Shown here: in pieces, positions 1-7,819 of the stretch
Numbering within the stretch: position 1 is the stretch's first letter
Layout of the letters: each line of letters opens with the position of its first letter
NCBI GenBank assembly: GCA_031431125.1
Contig: JANPCX010000038.1
Span: forward strand, 1-40,145
Source: JANPCX01 sp031431125
GTDB taxonomy: Bacteria; Pseudomonadota; Gammaproteobacteria; Burkholderiales; Burkholderiaceae_C
Reading direction: 5' to 3'
Length of the DNA stretch: 40,145 bases
The notes under the pieces: generated by a model
Told to the model about the DNA's origin: nothing
Databases searched by the model: none
The model's input: the letters and a program-made list of their open reading frames with translations, nothing else
Made by a program: the position numbers and the translations under genes

Positions 1-64
1 GGGCGAGTTTCTGAACTTCCCGTCTTGACCGAGCAGCGCAGAGCAGTCCCGGTACCCCGGGACC
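1..64. repeat. Terminal direct repeat, identical to 40082-40145
   Basis: The first 64 bases match the last 64 bases of the window exactly and in the same orientation. The sequence belongs to the interior of a dispersed element whose inverted arms lie at 68-157 and 39680-39769. The simplest reading is that two directly oriented copies of the element flank this 40-kb region and the sequence was cut inside both. A true circle of 40,081 bp is the alternative. The short reading frame crossing this stretch looks like repeat sequence and not a gene. Confidence 0.9.
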
Positions 65-67
65 GCC

Positions 68-157
68 GGAATCGGGGTCGCCTTTCTTTTGGTGACTTTT
101 CTTTGGCGAAGCAAAGAAAAGTTACTGCGCTGTCGGGCGCACATCCCGACGCAGTGC
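68..157. repeat. Inverted arm of dispersed Comamonadaceae-type repeat
   Basis: The reverse complement of this 90-bp stretch aligns with 39680-39769 with about 84 identical positions, counted by hand. It contains the AT-rich inverted repeat ACTTTTCTTTG/CAAAGAAAAGT around a short GC loop, and a second GC-rich palindrome of the form TGTCGGGC...CCCGACG. I recognise this sequence type as a high-copy repeat in Comamonadaceae genomes; its function is unknown. The first gene of the window starts 65 bp further on, so its promoter must lie in or near this repeat. Confidence 0.8.
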
Positions 158-221
158 AACGAATAGAACACCCTCAAAGCAACGCCAAGAAAACCCAAAG
201 CGCCAACAAGGGGGTCGAGAC

Positions 222-1154
222 ATGACTCCCGGCCGCTCCTGTCCGCTGCATTACCGCTACCCCGCCACCACCTTCGCCCAAGCCGCGCGGCTAGATGCTG
301 ACACCCTCTACGTCGTTGGCGGCCTCTACGGCAACATCGAAGCCTGGCGCACTGTGGCTGCGCTCTTTGAACAAGAGCCTGCGGCGCGCAAGCAATTGGT
401 GCTTAACGGCGACTTTCATTGGTTTGACATTGACCCCGCACTGTTTGCCGAGGTCGAGGCCGCAACCGCGCCCCACCACCGTTTGCGTGGCAATGTAGAA
501 ACCGAAATTTCACAGCCCAGCAGCGACGCGGGTTGTGGTTGTGCCTATCCCGATGAGGTGGACGAGGGCACGGTGGAGCGCTCCAACCGCATCTTGGAAC
601 GCCTACACACCACGGCCCAACAACACCCTGCGGTTGCAGGCCTGGCAGCGTTGCCCATGCATGCAACCGCAGAAGTTGGCGGCCAACGAATCGGTCTGGT
701 GCATGGCGATGCCGAGTCCTTGGCCGGTTGGGGTTTCGATCCGGCCGCCCTTGACGACACCCATCACCAAAGCACCGTGGCACGTTGGTTTGCGCAAGGC
801 CAGGTCAATGTGTTCGCCAGCAGCCACACCTGTGCCGCTGGTTTGCGGCGGCTGACGGTGATGGAACGCGAGCGTGTGGTCATCAACAACGGGGCAGCCG
901 GCATGCCGTGTTTTGCCGGGCAACGTGTGGGTGTTATCAGCCGCATCGCCACCAGCCCCGCGCCTTCGCATCTGCAACGCCTCTATGGCGCGGTCAGTGG
1001 ACTGCTGCACATCGACGCCATTGCAGTGCGGTACGACACGGCCGCTTGGGACCAACGTTTCTTGGCCATGTGGCCCGAGGGAAGCGATGCGCACCGCTCC
1101 TACTGGGAGCGAATTCAGCACGGCCCGCTCGGCGTGATGGAGGCGGTCGCGTGA
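222..1154 (+). CDS. Metallophosphoesterase-like protein with degenerate motifs
   Basis: This 310-aa protein has the motif spacing of calcineurin-like phosphoesterases: GGLYGN near residue 33 where DxHGN is usual, NGDFHWFD near 62 (GDxxD block), RGNVE near 89 (GNHE block), VHGD near 160 and SSHTC near 200 (GHTH block). Several metal ligands of the canonical motifs are therefore replaced, so catalysis is uncertain. The ATG at 222 follows a purine-rich AAGGGGG stretch at a suitable distance. Its stop overlaps the GTG of the next gene by four bases (GTGA), which suggests translational coupling. The neighbours are a glycosyltransferase, PhnD and PhnE homologues and a DUF2064 protein, so a role in the same phosphorus- or arsenic-linked pathway is an inference. 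No signal peptide is visible. Confidence 0.75.
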   Translation: MTPGRSCPLHYRYPATTFAQAARLDADTLYVVGGLYGNIEAWRTVAALFEQEPAARKQLVLNGDFHWFDIDPALFAEVEAATAPHHRLRGNVETEISQPSSDAGCGCAYPDEVDEGTVERSNRILERLHTTAQQHPAVAGLAALPMHATAEVGGQRIGLVHGDAESLAGWGFDPAALDDTHHQSTVARWFAQGQVNVFASSHTCAAGLRRLTVMERERVVINNGAAGMPCFAGQRVGVISRIATSPAPSHLQRLYGAVSGLLHIDAIAVRYDTAAWDQRFLAMWPEGSDAHRSYWERIQHGPLGVMEAVA

Positions 1155-1918
1155 ACACACACAGCAAGCTCGGCATCGTGGTGCCCGTGCTCAACGACTT
1201 TGATGCCTTGGCCACGTTGATGCCGCAACTTCGCCCGCTGATGGAACGCGGTGCGCGTCTGGTGGTGGTGGATGGTGGCAGCGGGGACGACGAGCTGCTG
1301 CGCTGCCAGTCCTTGGCCGTTGCAGTAGGCGGTGCCTGGACGGCGGCACCCCGTGGCCGAGCCCGGCAAATGAATGCAGGGGCGGCTGCCTTGTTGGCAG
1401 ATACCGCCGTGACCGCCCTGTGGTTCCTGCATGCCGACAGTGGTTTGCCGCACAACGCCGACGCATTGATTCACGACGCCCTGGAACAGCACCTTTGGGG
1501 CCGCTTCGATGTGCGCATCGAAGGCCAATCACGCTGGTTGCCCGTCGTGGCCCGAATGATGAATTGGCGCTCACGGTGGAGCAGCATCGCCACGGGCGAC
1601 CAAGGCCTTTTCATGCGCCGCAGTAGCTTTGAAGCCTTGAATGGTTTTGCTTCAATCGCCTTGATGGAAGACATTGAAATCAGCCGCCGCTTGAAGCGCA
1701 TCGGACGCCCGGCTTGTTTGCCTGAACGCCTCGGCACCAGTGGCCGACGCTGGGACGAACACGGCGCGCTGCACACCATCGCACTCATGTGGGTGATGCG
1801 CTGGCGTTACTGGTGGGGCGCCTCGCCCGACGCGCTGCGCCGCCGCTACTACCGGCATCAAGACACCGAACTGGGCCACCACCGCGTGCCCAGTCCGCCC
1901 CAATCCTCCCAACCCTGA
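1151..1918 (+). CDS. TIGR04283-like family 2 glycosyltransferase (arsenosugar-associated)
   Basis: The 255-aa product starts at GTG 1151, overlapping the upstream stop; the frame stays open further upstream, but that part lies inside the neighbouring gene. It shows a GT-A fold start (IVVPVLND), VVDGGSGDD near residue 40, RGRARQMNAGA near 70, FLHADS near 96, and GDQGLFMRR with LMEDIEISRRLKRIGRP in the last third. The RxRxxQMNxGA and MEDIExxRRL motifs are hallmarks of the TIGR04283 family, which is associated by gene context with arsenosugar biosynthesis. The radical SAM enzyme ArsS and an arsenite methyltransferase, the usual partners, are not in this window, so the pathway assignment is an inference from family and neighbourhood. 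Transferase activity itself is likely. Confidence 0.85.
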   Translation: MNTHSKLGIVVPVLNDFDALATLMPQLRPLMERGARLVVVDGGSGDDELLRCQSLAVAVGGAWTAAPRGRARQMNAGAAALLADTAVTALWFLHADSGLPHNADALIHDALEQHLWGRFDVRIEGQSRWLPVVARMMNWRSRWSSIATGDQGLFMRRSSFEALNGFASIALMEDIEISRRLKRIGRPACLPERLGTSGRRWDEHGALHTIALMWVMRWRYWWGASPDALRRRYYRHQDTELGHHRVPSPPQSSQP

Positions 1919-1935
1919 TACTGAATTGAGATTTG

Positions 1936-2811
1936 ATGAAACGCCGCACCCTGCTCGCCGCCACCGCTTTGACCTTGCCTTTGCTGGCAACCCATGTGTC
2001 TGCGCAAGACACCAGCCCCCTGCGTTTTGGCGTCGGCCTCTTCCAGCCCGACCGCGAAAAAAACGAAGCCACCTACCGTCCCTTGGCGCTGCACCTTGAA
2101 AAACGCCTGGGCCGCAAAGTGATCTTGAACACCGTGGACACCTGGGAGGGGCTGGCCAAGTCGCTCGCCGCTGGTGAAACCGACATCGCCTTGATGGGCC
2201 CTTGGGGTTATGTGCTGGCCAACCACGAGGCCGGTGCGCAGGCCGTCTCCACCATTCTTTACGAAGGCAAACCCGAGTACTTCGCCATCATGGTCAGCCA
2301 CCCACAAAGTGGCATCCGCAGCATCGACGACTTGAAGGGCCGCTCTTTTGCCTTTGGTGACAAAGGCTCCACCTCGGGATACCTGATCCCCTTTTACGAA
2401 TTTCAAAAACGCGGCATTGATCCCGACAAATTCTTCTCGCGCGTGCTCTACACCAAACACCAAGCCATCGAAACCCAGGTGGTGCGCCGTGAGCTGGATG
2501 CGGGGGCCGACTTCAACCGCAACCGCGACACCATGATCGACCAAGGTTTGATCAAAGCTGAGGAGAGCCGCATTTTCTGGACTTCAGCGCCGCTGCCCAA
2601 CGACGCAGTGGCGGTCAGCAGCCGCTTGGCCAAAGACGGGACCTTCGTGCAAAAGCTCCGCAGCGCGTTGAGCGAAGTGGGCCCTTTGCTCAAAACCCAA
2701 CCCGACCTGCTGCCGGCTCGTTACACCGGTTTCGTGGACAAAGACAACGCCTACTACGCCCCCATCCGCGAGGCGGGTTTGGCCACAGGCAAACTCACAC
2801 CGAAACGGTGA
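1936..2811 (+). CDS. phnD: PhnD-like phosphate/phosphite/phosphonate-binding protein
   Basis: This is a periplasmic substrate-binding protein of the PhnD type. I place the start at ATG 1936, which gives MKRRTLLAATALTLPLLATHVSA, a signal peptide with an Ala-x-Ala-like cleavage region; a TTG lies one codon earlier. The mature part opens with LRFGVGLFQPDREK and contains ETDIALMGPWGY near residue 90, SGIRSIDDLKGRSFAFGDKG near 130 and SGYLIPFYEF, all typical of the phosphonate-binding fold. The matching permease follows 15 bases after its stop, but no PhnC ATPase is present in the window, so the ATPase must be encoded elsewhere. Sitting between two glycosyltransferase-like genes, it may import a phosphorus or arsenic oxyanion instead of a phosphonate; that is an inference. 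Confidence 0.85.
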   Translation: MKRRTLLAATALTLPLLATHVSAQDTSPLRFGVGLFQPDREKNEATYRPLALHLEKRLGRKVILNTVDTWEGLAKSLAAGETDIALMGPWGYVLANHEAGAQAVSTILYEGKPEYFAIMVSHPQSGIRSIDDLKGRSFAFGDKGSTSGYLIPFYEFQKRGIDPDKFFSRVLYTKHQAIETQVVRRELDAGADFNRNRDTMIDQGLIKAEESRIFWTSAPLPNDAVAVSSRLAKDGTFVQKLRSALSEVGPLLKTQPDLLPARYTGFVDKDNAYYAPIREAGLATGKLTPKR

Positions 2812-2826
2812 TTTGATTTTTAACCC

Positions 2827-3717
2827 ATGCCCCTGGCCACCCCCCGCCTCCAACAACTCGCCTTGCGCGGCCTGCTGTTCGCTTACGCGCTGCTGTTGCT
2901 GGCCAGCCTGTGGAGTTTTGCCCACCAGGGTGATTTGAGCCTGGGCCGCAACCCCTGGGCCAACCTCACACGCACCTTGGGCGAGTTGTCGCGCCCCAGT
3001 TTTTTGGATGTGTGGTTTGGTGAGCAGCGCCTGGAATACAAAACCGACGATGGCCGCGTGCTGCGCGTGGAAGACCGCCGTGTCGTCGAAGCCCGTTACC
3101 TTTGGGGGGTGTTGGAGGCGGCGTGGACGACGGTGAAGATTGCCACCGTGGGCTCATTTCTCGCCGCACTCTTGGCCCTGCCCTTGGGTTTCATTGCGGC
3201 GCGTAATGTGCGAGCACCACGTCTTTTGGTGCTGCCGGTGCGCGCCCTCCTGGACGCCAGCCGCGCCATCCACACCTTGGTGTTTGGCCTCATCTATGTG
3301 GGCATCGTGGGCCTGGGGCCCATGGCCGGCATTTTGGCGATTGCTTCGCACTCTCTAGGCACTTACGGCAAGTTGTTCGCCGAACACATTGAAACGGCCG
3401 ATGCCCGTTTGATGCAAAGCGGCATGGCCTTGGGGCTCAAGCCTTGGCAGGTGTTGCTCTATGGCATGCGGCGCGGGCTCTACCCCGGCTTTGCATCCAC
3501 CCACCTTTACCTGTGGGAATTCAATGTGCGCGACTCCACCGTGCTCGGCCTGATCGGCGCGGGCGGGCTGGGGCTCTTGGTGTCGGAAGCGGTGTCCTTG
3601 TTCCAGTGGGAGCGCCTGGCCACCTTGCTCATCGTCATCGTGCTCATGGTGTGGTTGCTCGACCGCTTGAGCGCCCGCGTGCGGCAGACGCTGCTGGTGC
3701 CGGTGCAGCATGACTGA
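2827..3717 (+). CDS. phnE: PhnE-like phosphonate/phosphite ABC permease
   Basis: The 296-aa inner-membrane permease has an N-terminal transmembrane segment (about residues 13-33), a roughly 75-residue periplasmic stretch, and then about five further membrane segments. The cytoplasmic coupling loop that contacts an ABC ATPase is visible as MALGLKPWQVLLYGMRRGL near residues 201-219, followed by the PhnE-like NVRDSTVLGLIGAGGLGLLV. It lies directly after the binding-protein gene and its last eight bases overlap the next gene, so all five genes at 222-4333 probably form one transcript. No ATPase gene accompanies it. Confidence 0.85.
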   Translation: MPLATPRLQQLALRGLLFAYALLLLASLWSFAHQGDLSLGRNPWANLTRTLGELSRPSFLDVWFGEQRLEYKTDDGRVLRVEDRRVVEARYLWGVLEAAWTTVKIATVGSFLAALLALPLGFIAARNVRAPRLLVLPVRALLDASRAIHTLVFGLIYVGIVGLGPMAGILAIASHSLGTYGKLFAEHIETADARLMQSGMALGLKPWQVLLYGMRRGLYPGFASTHLYLWEFNVRDSTVLGLIGAGGLGLLVSEAVSLFQWERLATLLIVIVLMVWLLDRLSARVRQTLLVPVQHD

Positions 3718-4333
3718 ACTGCGCGAAACAAGCGCTTGCGCTGTGGGCGTTTTTGCCCGCGCCCCCATCCCCGGTCAAACCAAAACCCGCCTCATCCCCG
3801 CACTTGGGGCAGAGGGCGCGGCCGCCTTGGCCACGCAGATGCTGCGCCATGCCCTGCGTGTGGCAAACCAAGCGCAGCTCGGCCCCGTCACGTTGTGGGC
3901 GGCGGGGGATGCAAAGCATCCGTTGTTGCTTGAACTCGCGGAAGAGGCTGGGGTGCCGGTTCTCCCGCAGGTGGAAGGCGATTTGGGCAAACGCATGCAT
4001 CAAGCGCTGGCGGCGATGCAAGCTCCCACCTGCCCGCACGCCATGGTGATCGGCTCCGATGTGCCTGCTTTGCAAGCACACCATTTGCAAAGCGCGGCAC
4101 TGGCCCTGGAGGCGAACGATGTTGCGGTGTTGCCAGCCGATGACGGTGGTTATGTGCTGATCGCCAGGCGGAAATCGTTCGCGGCACCTTTCCAAGATGT
4201 GAACTGGGGCAGCGCGCAGGTGCTGCAACAAACCCGCGACCGTTGCCGAACAGCATCCCTTCGCTTGTGGGAAGGCGAGGTGCTGTGGGATGTAGACAGG
4301 CCGGAAGATTTGCTGCGCTTAGACCGGGGGTAG
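3710..4333 (+). CDS. TIGR04282/DUF2064-like glycosyltransferase A-type protein
   Basis: The 207-aa product carries the DUF2064/TIGR04282 signatures: VFARAPIPGQTKTRLIPALG near residues 15-34, a GDLGKRMHQAL block near 95, IGSDVPAL near 118, PADDGGYVLIA near 142 and a C-terminal LWDVDRPEDLLRL. Members resemble GT-A nucleotide-diphospho-sugar transferases and are found next to TIGR04283 proteins in arsenosugar-type clusters, as here. The start overlaps phnE by eight bases. It is the last gene of the operon; the next gene starts 243 bases later behind a GC-rich palindrome. Confidence 0.85.
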   Translation: MTELRETSACAVGVFARAPIPGQTKTRLIPALGAEGAAALATQMLRHALRVANQAQLGPVTLWAAGDAKHPLLLELAEEAGVPVLPQVEGDLGKRMHQALAAMQAPTCPHAMVIGSDVPALQAHHLQSAALALEANDVAVLPADDGGYVLIARRKSFAAPFQDVNWGSAQVLQQTRDRCRTASLRLWEGEVLWDVDRPEDLLRLDRG

Positions 4334-4484
4334 CAGGCGCGCTTTTCGCTGGCAAAAATGCAAAAGGGGACATGGGAAACCTGCCCCTCAAGCCGCTACG
4401 AAGACTGCCTTATGCAGCCTCAGAACAGCGGCGCAAAATGCGTTGTAGTTGAACAATGCGTACGTCGCCCAACCGGACCCCCCA

Positions 4485-4509
4485 CCGGCGGCCTGGTACC
4501 GGCCGCCGG
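4485..4509. repeat. GC-rich palindrome between operons
   Basis: CCGGCGGCC and GGCCGCCGG form a perfect 9-bp stem around a 7-base GGTACC-containing spacer. It lies between the end of the DUF2064 gene and the AraC-type gene. No T-run follows on either strand, so it is not a classical intrinsic terminator; it could be a protein-binding palindrome or a factor-assisted stop. The remainder of the 4334-4576 gap shows nothing I can name. Confidence 0.5.
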
Positions 4510-4576
4510 ACCATACAAATCAGCCAACAACCATTTCGGAAAACCGCTTCGCAAACAGAACTTCTGACACTCGCCC

Positions 4577-5587
4577 ATGGTTACCACGATCAGCATTCTT
4601 CAAATCGGCTTTTCCATTTTTAGCTCGGCAATCTTGTTAGTCGCCTACATCTTCTTTCTCAAGAACGTCAACAAAACTTGGTACGCGGTGGGTTCCTGCG
4701 CCGGGTTGCTGATTTGTCTCAGTGCTTTGCAGCTCGGCCATCTGGAATATTTCCTCAACGGCGTCGATCTGTTGCAGACACCGTGGTACCGATTTTGGTT
4801 GTTCCTCGCACCATCTATGTTTTTTTTCTTCAGTCGCGCTACGTTGCTGCCCGAAGCACCTGCGCGCCCTTGGTTGCTTCTCCACTTGTGCCCGGTGCTA
4901 CTGAACTATTTGCTGCGACAAGAGGTTGCGATCCCCCTGATCTTTATGGTCGGACTTGGCTACAGCTTTTGGTTGGCAGGCCTGATTTATGGGCTGCGCG
5001 CGCAGCGCAAGCGTTTCAAAATAGAAATGTTTTTCTTTGCGCTGTTTTCGGTTGTCGCGGCTTTTGTATTAATCCTCGGCTTGTCGGTGCCGTATATCGA
5101 TCATGCGTATTTCTACATTTTTTACGCAAACAGCATTGGCCTGTCATTTGTTTTGATCGTCGCCGCGCTCATGGTGTTCCCCGACCTACTTGCTGAGCTG
5201 GCCGAGGTGACCCAGCTGAGTTATTCGCAGTCTAGGTTGAATGGCGTCGATATCCAGGCCAGCGTCGCCATACTCGACGAACAAATGACAAAGGGAAAGC
5301 TGTATCAGAATGAAAGCTTGAATTTGGCGATGGTTGCTGAAGTGCTAGGGTTAACGCCACACCAGTTATCAGAATTGGTGAACAAGCAGTTTGGAGTGAA
5401 CTTCTCCAGATATATACGTGAGCGGCGAGTCGATGCTGCCAAGATTGTCCTGCTCAATGAACCGAAAGCCTCTGTTCTGTCCATCGGATTAGAGGTGGGG
5501 TTTGGTACCCAATCCAACTTCTATGCTGCTTTCAAGGAAATTACCGGGATGTCGCTGGGGGCTTATAGAAAATCTCTCTCCAGTTAA
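4577..5587 (+). CDS. Membrane-anchored AraC-family transcriptional regulator
   Basis: The 336-aa protein has about seven hydrophobic segments in residues 5-210 and a C-terminal AraC/XylS-type double helix-turn-helix in about residues 230-335. The DNA-binding part reads NLAMVAEVLGLTPHQLSELV for the first helix-turn-helix and VLSIGLEVGFGTQSNFYAAF for the second, ending in FKEITGMSLGAYRK, which matches the family consensus. The architecture implies a sensor that stays in the inner membrane and regulates nearby DNA. The likely target is the small membrane-protein gene at 5835, which has a palindrome upstream. The gene and its surroundings are AT-richer than the flanking operons, which may mean transfer. 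No clear ribosome-binding site precedes ATG 4577, so the exact start is less certain. Confidence 0.85.
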   Translation: MVTTISILQIGFSIFSSAILLVAYIFFLKNVNKTWYAVGSCAGLLICLSALQLGHLEYFLNGVDLLQTPWYRFWLFLAPSMFFFFSRATLLPEAPARPWLLLHLCPVLLNYLLRQEVAIPLIFMVGLGYSFWLAGLIYGLRAQRKRFKIEMFFFALFSVVAAFVLILGLSVPYIDHAYFYIFYANSIGLSFVLIVAALMVFPDLLAELAEVTQLSYSQSRLNGVDIQASVAILDEQMTKGKLYQNESLNLAMVAEVLGLTPHQLSELVNKQFGVNFSRYIRERRVDAAKIVLLNEPKASVLSIGLEVGFGTQSNFYAAFKEITGMSLGAYRKSLSS

Positions 5588-5778
5588 CTATTTTGATCAG
5601 GAGCGTAGGTTGATTTGTTCAAAGTTATGATTTCGGAGACCCCTATCACTTTGTTTTAGAAAGAGTTTTTTGTTTTCTGTTCAAGATTTATCAAGTCGGA
5701 AGCTCCCAATTAGCGAAGACCCTAAGCTTCTCTCAGTGATTTATGTTTGGGTCTTGTATCCGATACTTCACTACAGCG

Positions 5779-5796
5779 ATTGATCGAGTGATCAAT
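5779..5796. promoter_or_regulatory. Candidate operator upstream of small membrane-protein gene
   Basis: ATTGATC and GATCAAT are a perfect inverted repeat around GAGT, 38 bases before the ATG at 5835. The 5588-5834 gap is AT-rich and otherwise holds no reading frame I can support. The palindrome could be an operator for the adjacent regulator or another factor. AraC-type proteins more often bind direct repeats, so the pairing is tentative. Confidence 0.35.
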
Positions 5797-5834
5797 TAGT
5801 TGAGTCTGACTTGTTAACCTTATAAGGAAAAGCC

Positions 5835-6233
5835 ATGAAAACAGAATTAAGTTACCTCACCTATCTTGCGATTTCAATTGCTCTGACCATTTGGGTTGCA
5901 CGCACGCTATCGAAAAATGGGGAGGTTTTTTTGGTGAAATGTTTTGGACAAGATGAGGTTTTGGCAAAATCGACAAACCACCTTTTGGTCGTTGGTTTCT
6001 ATCTGATAAATATCGGGTTCATCGCCCTTCGGTTGGAGGGCTGGAGCGCCAACGGATCCGACTTAATTCCCTATGTCACCAGCAAAATAGGTGTCTCTGC
6101 CTTGACGCTGGGTGCCATGCACTTTTTCAATATGGTGATGATTGCAAAATTCGGCCGCACCGTCAGTGGTTGGGTCCGTACGAACGAGGACAGTCAATCC
6201 ACTCCGACGGAACGTGCGCCGTTTGCTCGTTGA
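5835..6233 (+). CDS. Small hypothetical integral membrane protein
   Basis: The 132-aa product has three likely membrane helices: about residues 6-24, 48-66 and 84-106. The first is followed by GEVFLVKCFGQDEVLAKSTN and the last ends in a polar tail, so the C terminus is probably soluble. A clear ribosome-binding site (AAGGA) lies upstream of ATG 5835. I do not recognise a named family. It follows the membrane-bound AraC-type regulator in the same AT-rich islet, and a palindrome precedes it, so it may be that regulator's target. Confidence 0.7.
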   Translation: MKTELSYLTYLAISIALTIWVARTLSKNGEVFLVKCFGQDEVLAKSTNHLLVVGFYLINIGFIALRLEGWSANGSDLIPYVTSKIGVSALTLGAMHFFNMVMIAKFGRTVSGWVRTNEDSQSTPTERAPFAR

Positions 6234-6255
6234 CAGGGCTTTCGAGGTCACGGTT

Positions 6256-6293
6256 GTGGCGTAGGGTCGAGATTCCCATCGACCCTACGCCAC
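6256..6293. repeat. Long perfect hairpin, 15-bp stem
   Basis: GTGGCGTAGGGTCGA and TCGACCCTACGCCAC pair perfectly around an 8-base loop, 22 bases after the stop of the small membrane-protein gene and 41 bases before the next start. No T-run follows on either strand. It may be a Rho-assisted terminator, an mRNA 3'-end stabiliser or a copy of a dispersed palindrome. Confidence 0.6.
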
Positions 6294-6334
6294 CCACCGA
6301 CCCGCCTGAGTCGAGGCAATTTGCAAGGAAACAA

Positions 6335-6628
6335 ATGTTCAAATCAATCTTGCTATCCGCTTGGTTGCTGGCGTGTGGAACAGCTTGGTCTCAGTCTTGG
6401 TTGGACGAACACCAAGTCGGCTTTGAGCTCTTCTTGATCAAGGCTGCGCAACAGCAAGACCCCCGCCAGCTGCAAAAAATGATCGATGAGGGCTTTGACC
6501 CTCTCGCGAAGCGATTGAGCCCCCAGGTTGAAAAGGGCGACCCGGTCGCGCAGCACCACCTCGTATTGAGTTGCCTTTCGCTGGCATCGGTTTCTGCAAA
6601 GGCCTTGCCATGCGAAAAACAGGTTTGA
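6335..6628 (+). pseudogene. 5' part of secreted hypothetical gene ended by an in-frame TGA
   Basis: ATG 6335 has a good ribosome-binding site (AAGGA) and opens a signal peptide, MFKSILLSAWLLACGTAWSQ. The frame runs to TGA at 6626-6628 after 97 residues, then continues for 14 codons to a TAG at 6671-6673, and then runs open to 7183. The two long open pieces share one frame and total about 280 codons, so I read them as one gene broken by two nonsense codons. The 97-aa part alone could still be a short exported protein. I recognise no family; the VEKGDPVAQHHL stretch vaguely recalls Sel1-type repeats. Confidence 0.5.
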
Positions 6629-6679
6629 ACGTGGCTACAAGACTCGGTTCGTCAGCAGTTTCCTCCTTCCTAGGCACTG

Positions 6680-7183
6680 ATGCTGTCCAAGAACCCTCGC
6701 TACTTTTCTGGCGATGCGCTGAGTTGCGATGAAGAACCGAAGCTCTTGGTGTGTGAAGAAATGGCCCACCTCAGGCTGGCAACTTTTCTCTCGGGTGTGA
6801 CAGGTTTTTGCCTTATCGTTGCATTGGAGGAGTCGAAAAAGGAACCCTTCCCGCCGTATTTGCAACGCGCCTATGTTTACTCGCGCTTGGATTTGGAGTT
6901 GAGTGCACCCGCCTCGTTGTGGTGTGTGCATGTCGGCCGCACGAAGAAGGAGCGCAGGGAGCGCGCAGCCGAATTGAAAGAGCAGGAAGACGGTGAAAAA
7001 TGGGCGATCAATCAACTCGCTGCAGAACTTGATGCCGCGACATTGGCCCGCCTGAACCAGGAATTCGTGCGGCGAAAGGCCAACGTTCGGCAAGTGATTC
7101 GCGCTTGGAAGGCTCGTTACCCTGCCTTGTATGCTGGAGACCACGGTTGGTGGGCCAAAGAAGATTCCAAGGGTGTGCGCTGA
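6680..7183 (+). CDS. Hypothetical protein, probable 3' part of the gene at 6335
   Basis: This 167-aa frame can start at ATG 6680 but lacks a convincing ribosome-binding site. It is in the same frame as the signal-peptide gene upstream, separated by TGA and TAG codons. It contains four cysteines (two in the SCDEEPKLLVCEE stretch), one hydrophobic stretch (LATFLSGVTGFCLIVAL) and a charged helix rich in Lys, Arg and Glu (KKERRERAAELKEQEDGEK). No known family is recognised. It may be a decayed remnant or a downstream gene with its own start. Confidence 0.4.
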   Translation: MLSKNPRYFSGDALSCDEEPKLLVCEEMAHLRLATFLSGVTGFCLIVALEESKKEPFPPYLQRAYVYSRLDLELSAPASLWCVHVGRTKKERRERAAELKEQEDGEKWAINQLAAELDAATLARLNQEFVRRKANVRQVIRAWKARYPALYAGDHGWWAKEDSKGVR

Positions 7184-7333
7184 ATACGCACCGAAACCTG
7201 CGGCGGCCCCGGTGACCGACAGCATTCGAGACGGTAAGTCCTGGTGTCGTTGGCTGGGTGGTTGCGCATCTCGCTGGCTTGGTTCTTGCGCCAAGTCTGG
7301 ACCATCGTTTGCGGCATTGACAGGAGCACACCC

Positions 7334-7690
7334 ATGAACCCACCTCGCCATTTCAAAAGTGCCGACTTCATGCAATCGTCTGAGGGCGAACCGATACGTT
7401 CGGTGGTCACCCAGTCGCCCGATGCCACCGTCGTCGCCTGGTTCATCCAGCCCGGCCAGCGTATTGCTGCCCACATTCACCCCTGCGGCCAAGACACCTG
7501 GACCATCTTGTCAGGCGGCGGGCAATACCAAGTCGACGCCAGCGGCACCACCCGCCCCATCGTGCCCGGCGACGTCTTGGTGGCCCACACCGGCGAGGTG
7601 CATGGTGTCTACAACAATGGCACCGAGCCCTTGCGGTTCATCTCGGTGGTGTGCCCGCTGGAGGCGGGGTATGAGTTGTTGATGGGGTGA
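7334..7690 (+). CDS. Cupin-domain protein
   Basis: The 118-aa product is a single-domain cupin. The two conserved motifs are present: HIHPCGQDTWTILSGGGQY (motif 1, with two His and a downstream Gly-rich turn) and PGDVLVAHTGEVHGVYNNG (motif 2, with His near the end). The start is ATG 7334, preceded by AGGAG at normal spacing; the frame is open further upstream but has no better start. Cupins of this size bind metal or small molecules; the substrate cannot be read from sequence. It is followed by minus-strand sequence, so it is probably a single-gene transcript. Confidence 0.85.
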   Translation: MNPPRHFKSADFMQSSEGEPIRSVVTQSPDATVVAWFIQPGQRIAAHIHPCGQDTWTILSGGGQYQVDASGTTRPIVPGDVLVAHTGEVHGVYNNGTEPLRFISVVCPLEAGYELLMG

Positions 7691-7714
7691 TTGACGTTTT
7701 GTCGAGACAGACGC

Positions 7715-7819
7715 TCACAAATTCCCCGCAAACAGCTTCCGAATGAACATGCCCGTGAAGCTGCGCGCTTCGGCCGGGCCCAGGCGTTCCTGGCCGATGT
7801 GTGAAGTGTCTTGGTTCTG
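7715..7819 (-). pseudogene. Remnant of a second acetyl-CoA hydrolase 3' end
   Basis: Read on the minus strand this stretch encodes ERLGPAEARSFTGMFIRKLF followed by AGNL and a stop. It closely matches the C terminus of the acetyl-CoA hydrolase gene that ends at 8955 (ERLGLADASSFKDMFIRKLF then AGNL). By hand the nucleotide match over about 76 bases is close to 88 percent. Similarity ends just downstream of the MarR-GNAT stop codon. The remnant is in frame with that stop. It has no start and is not expected to be expressed on its own. Confidence 0.75.
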
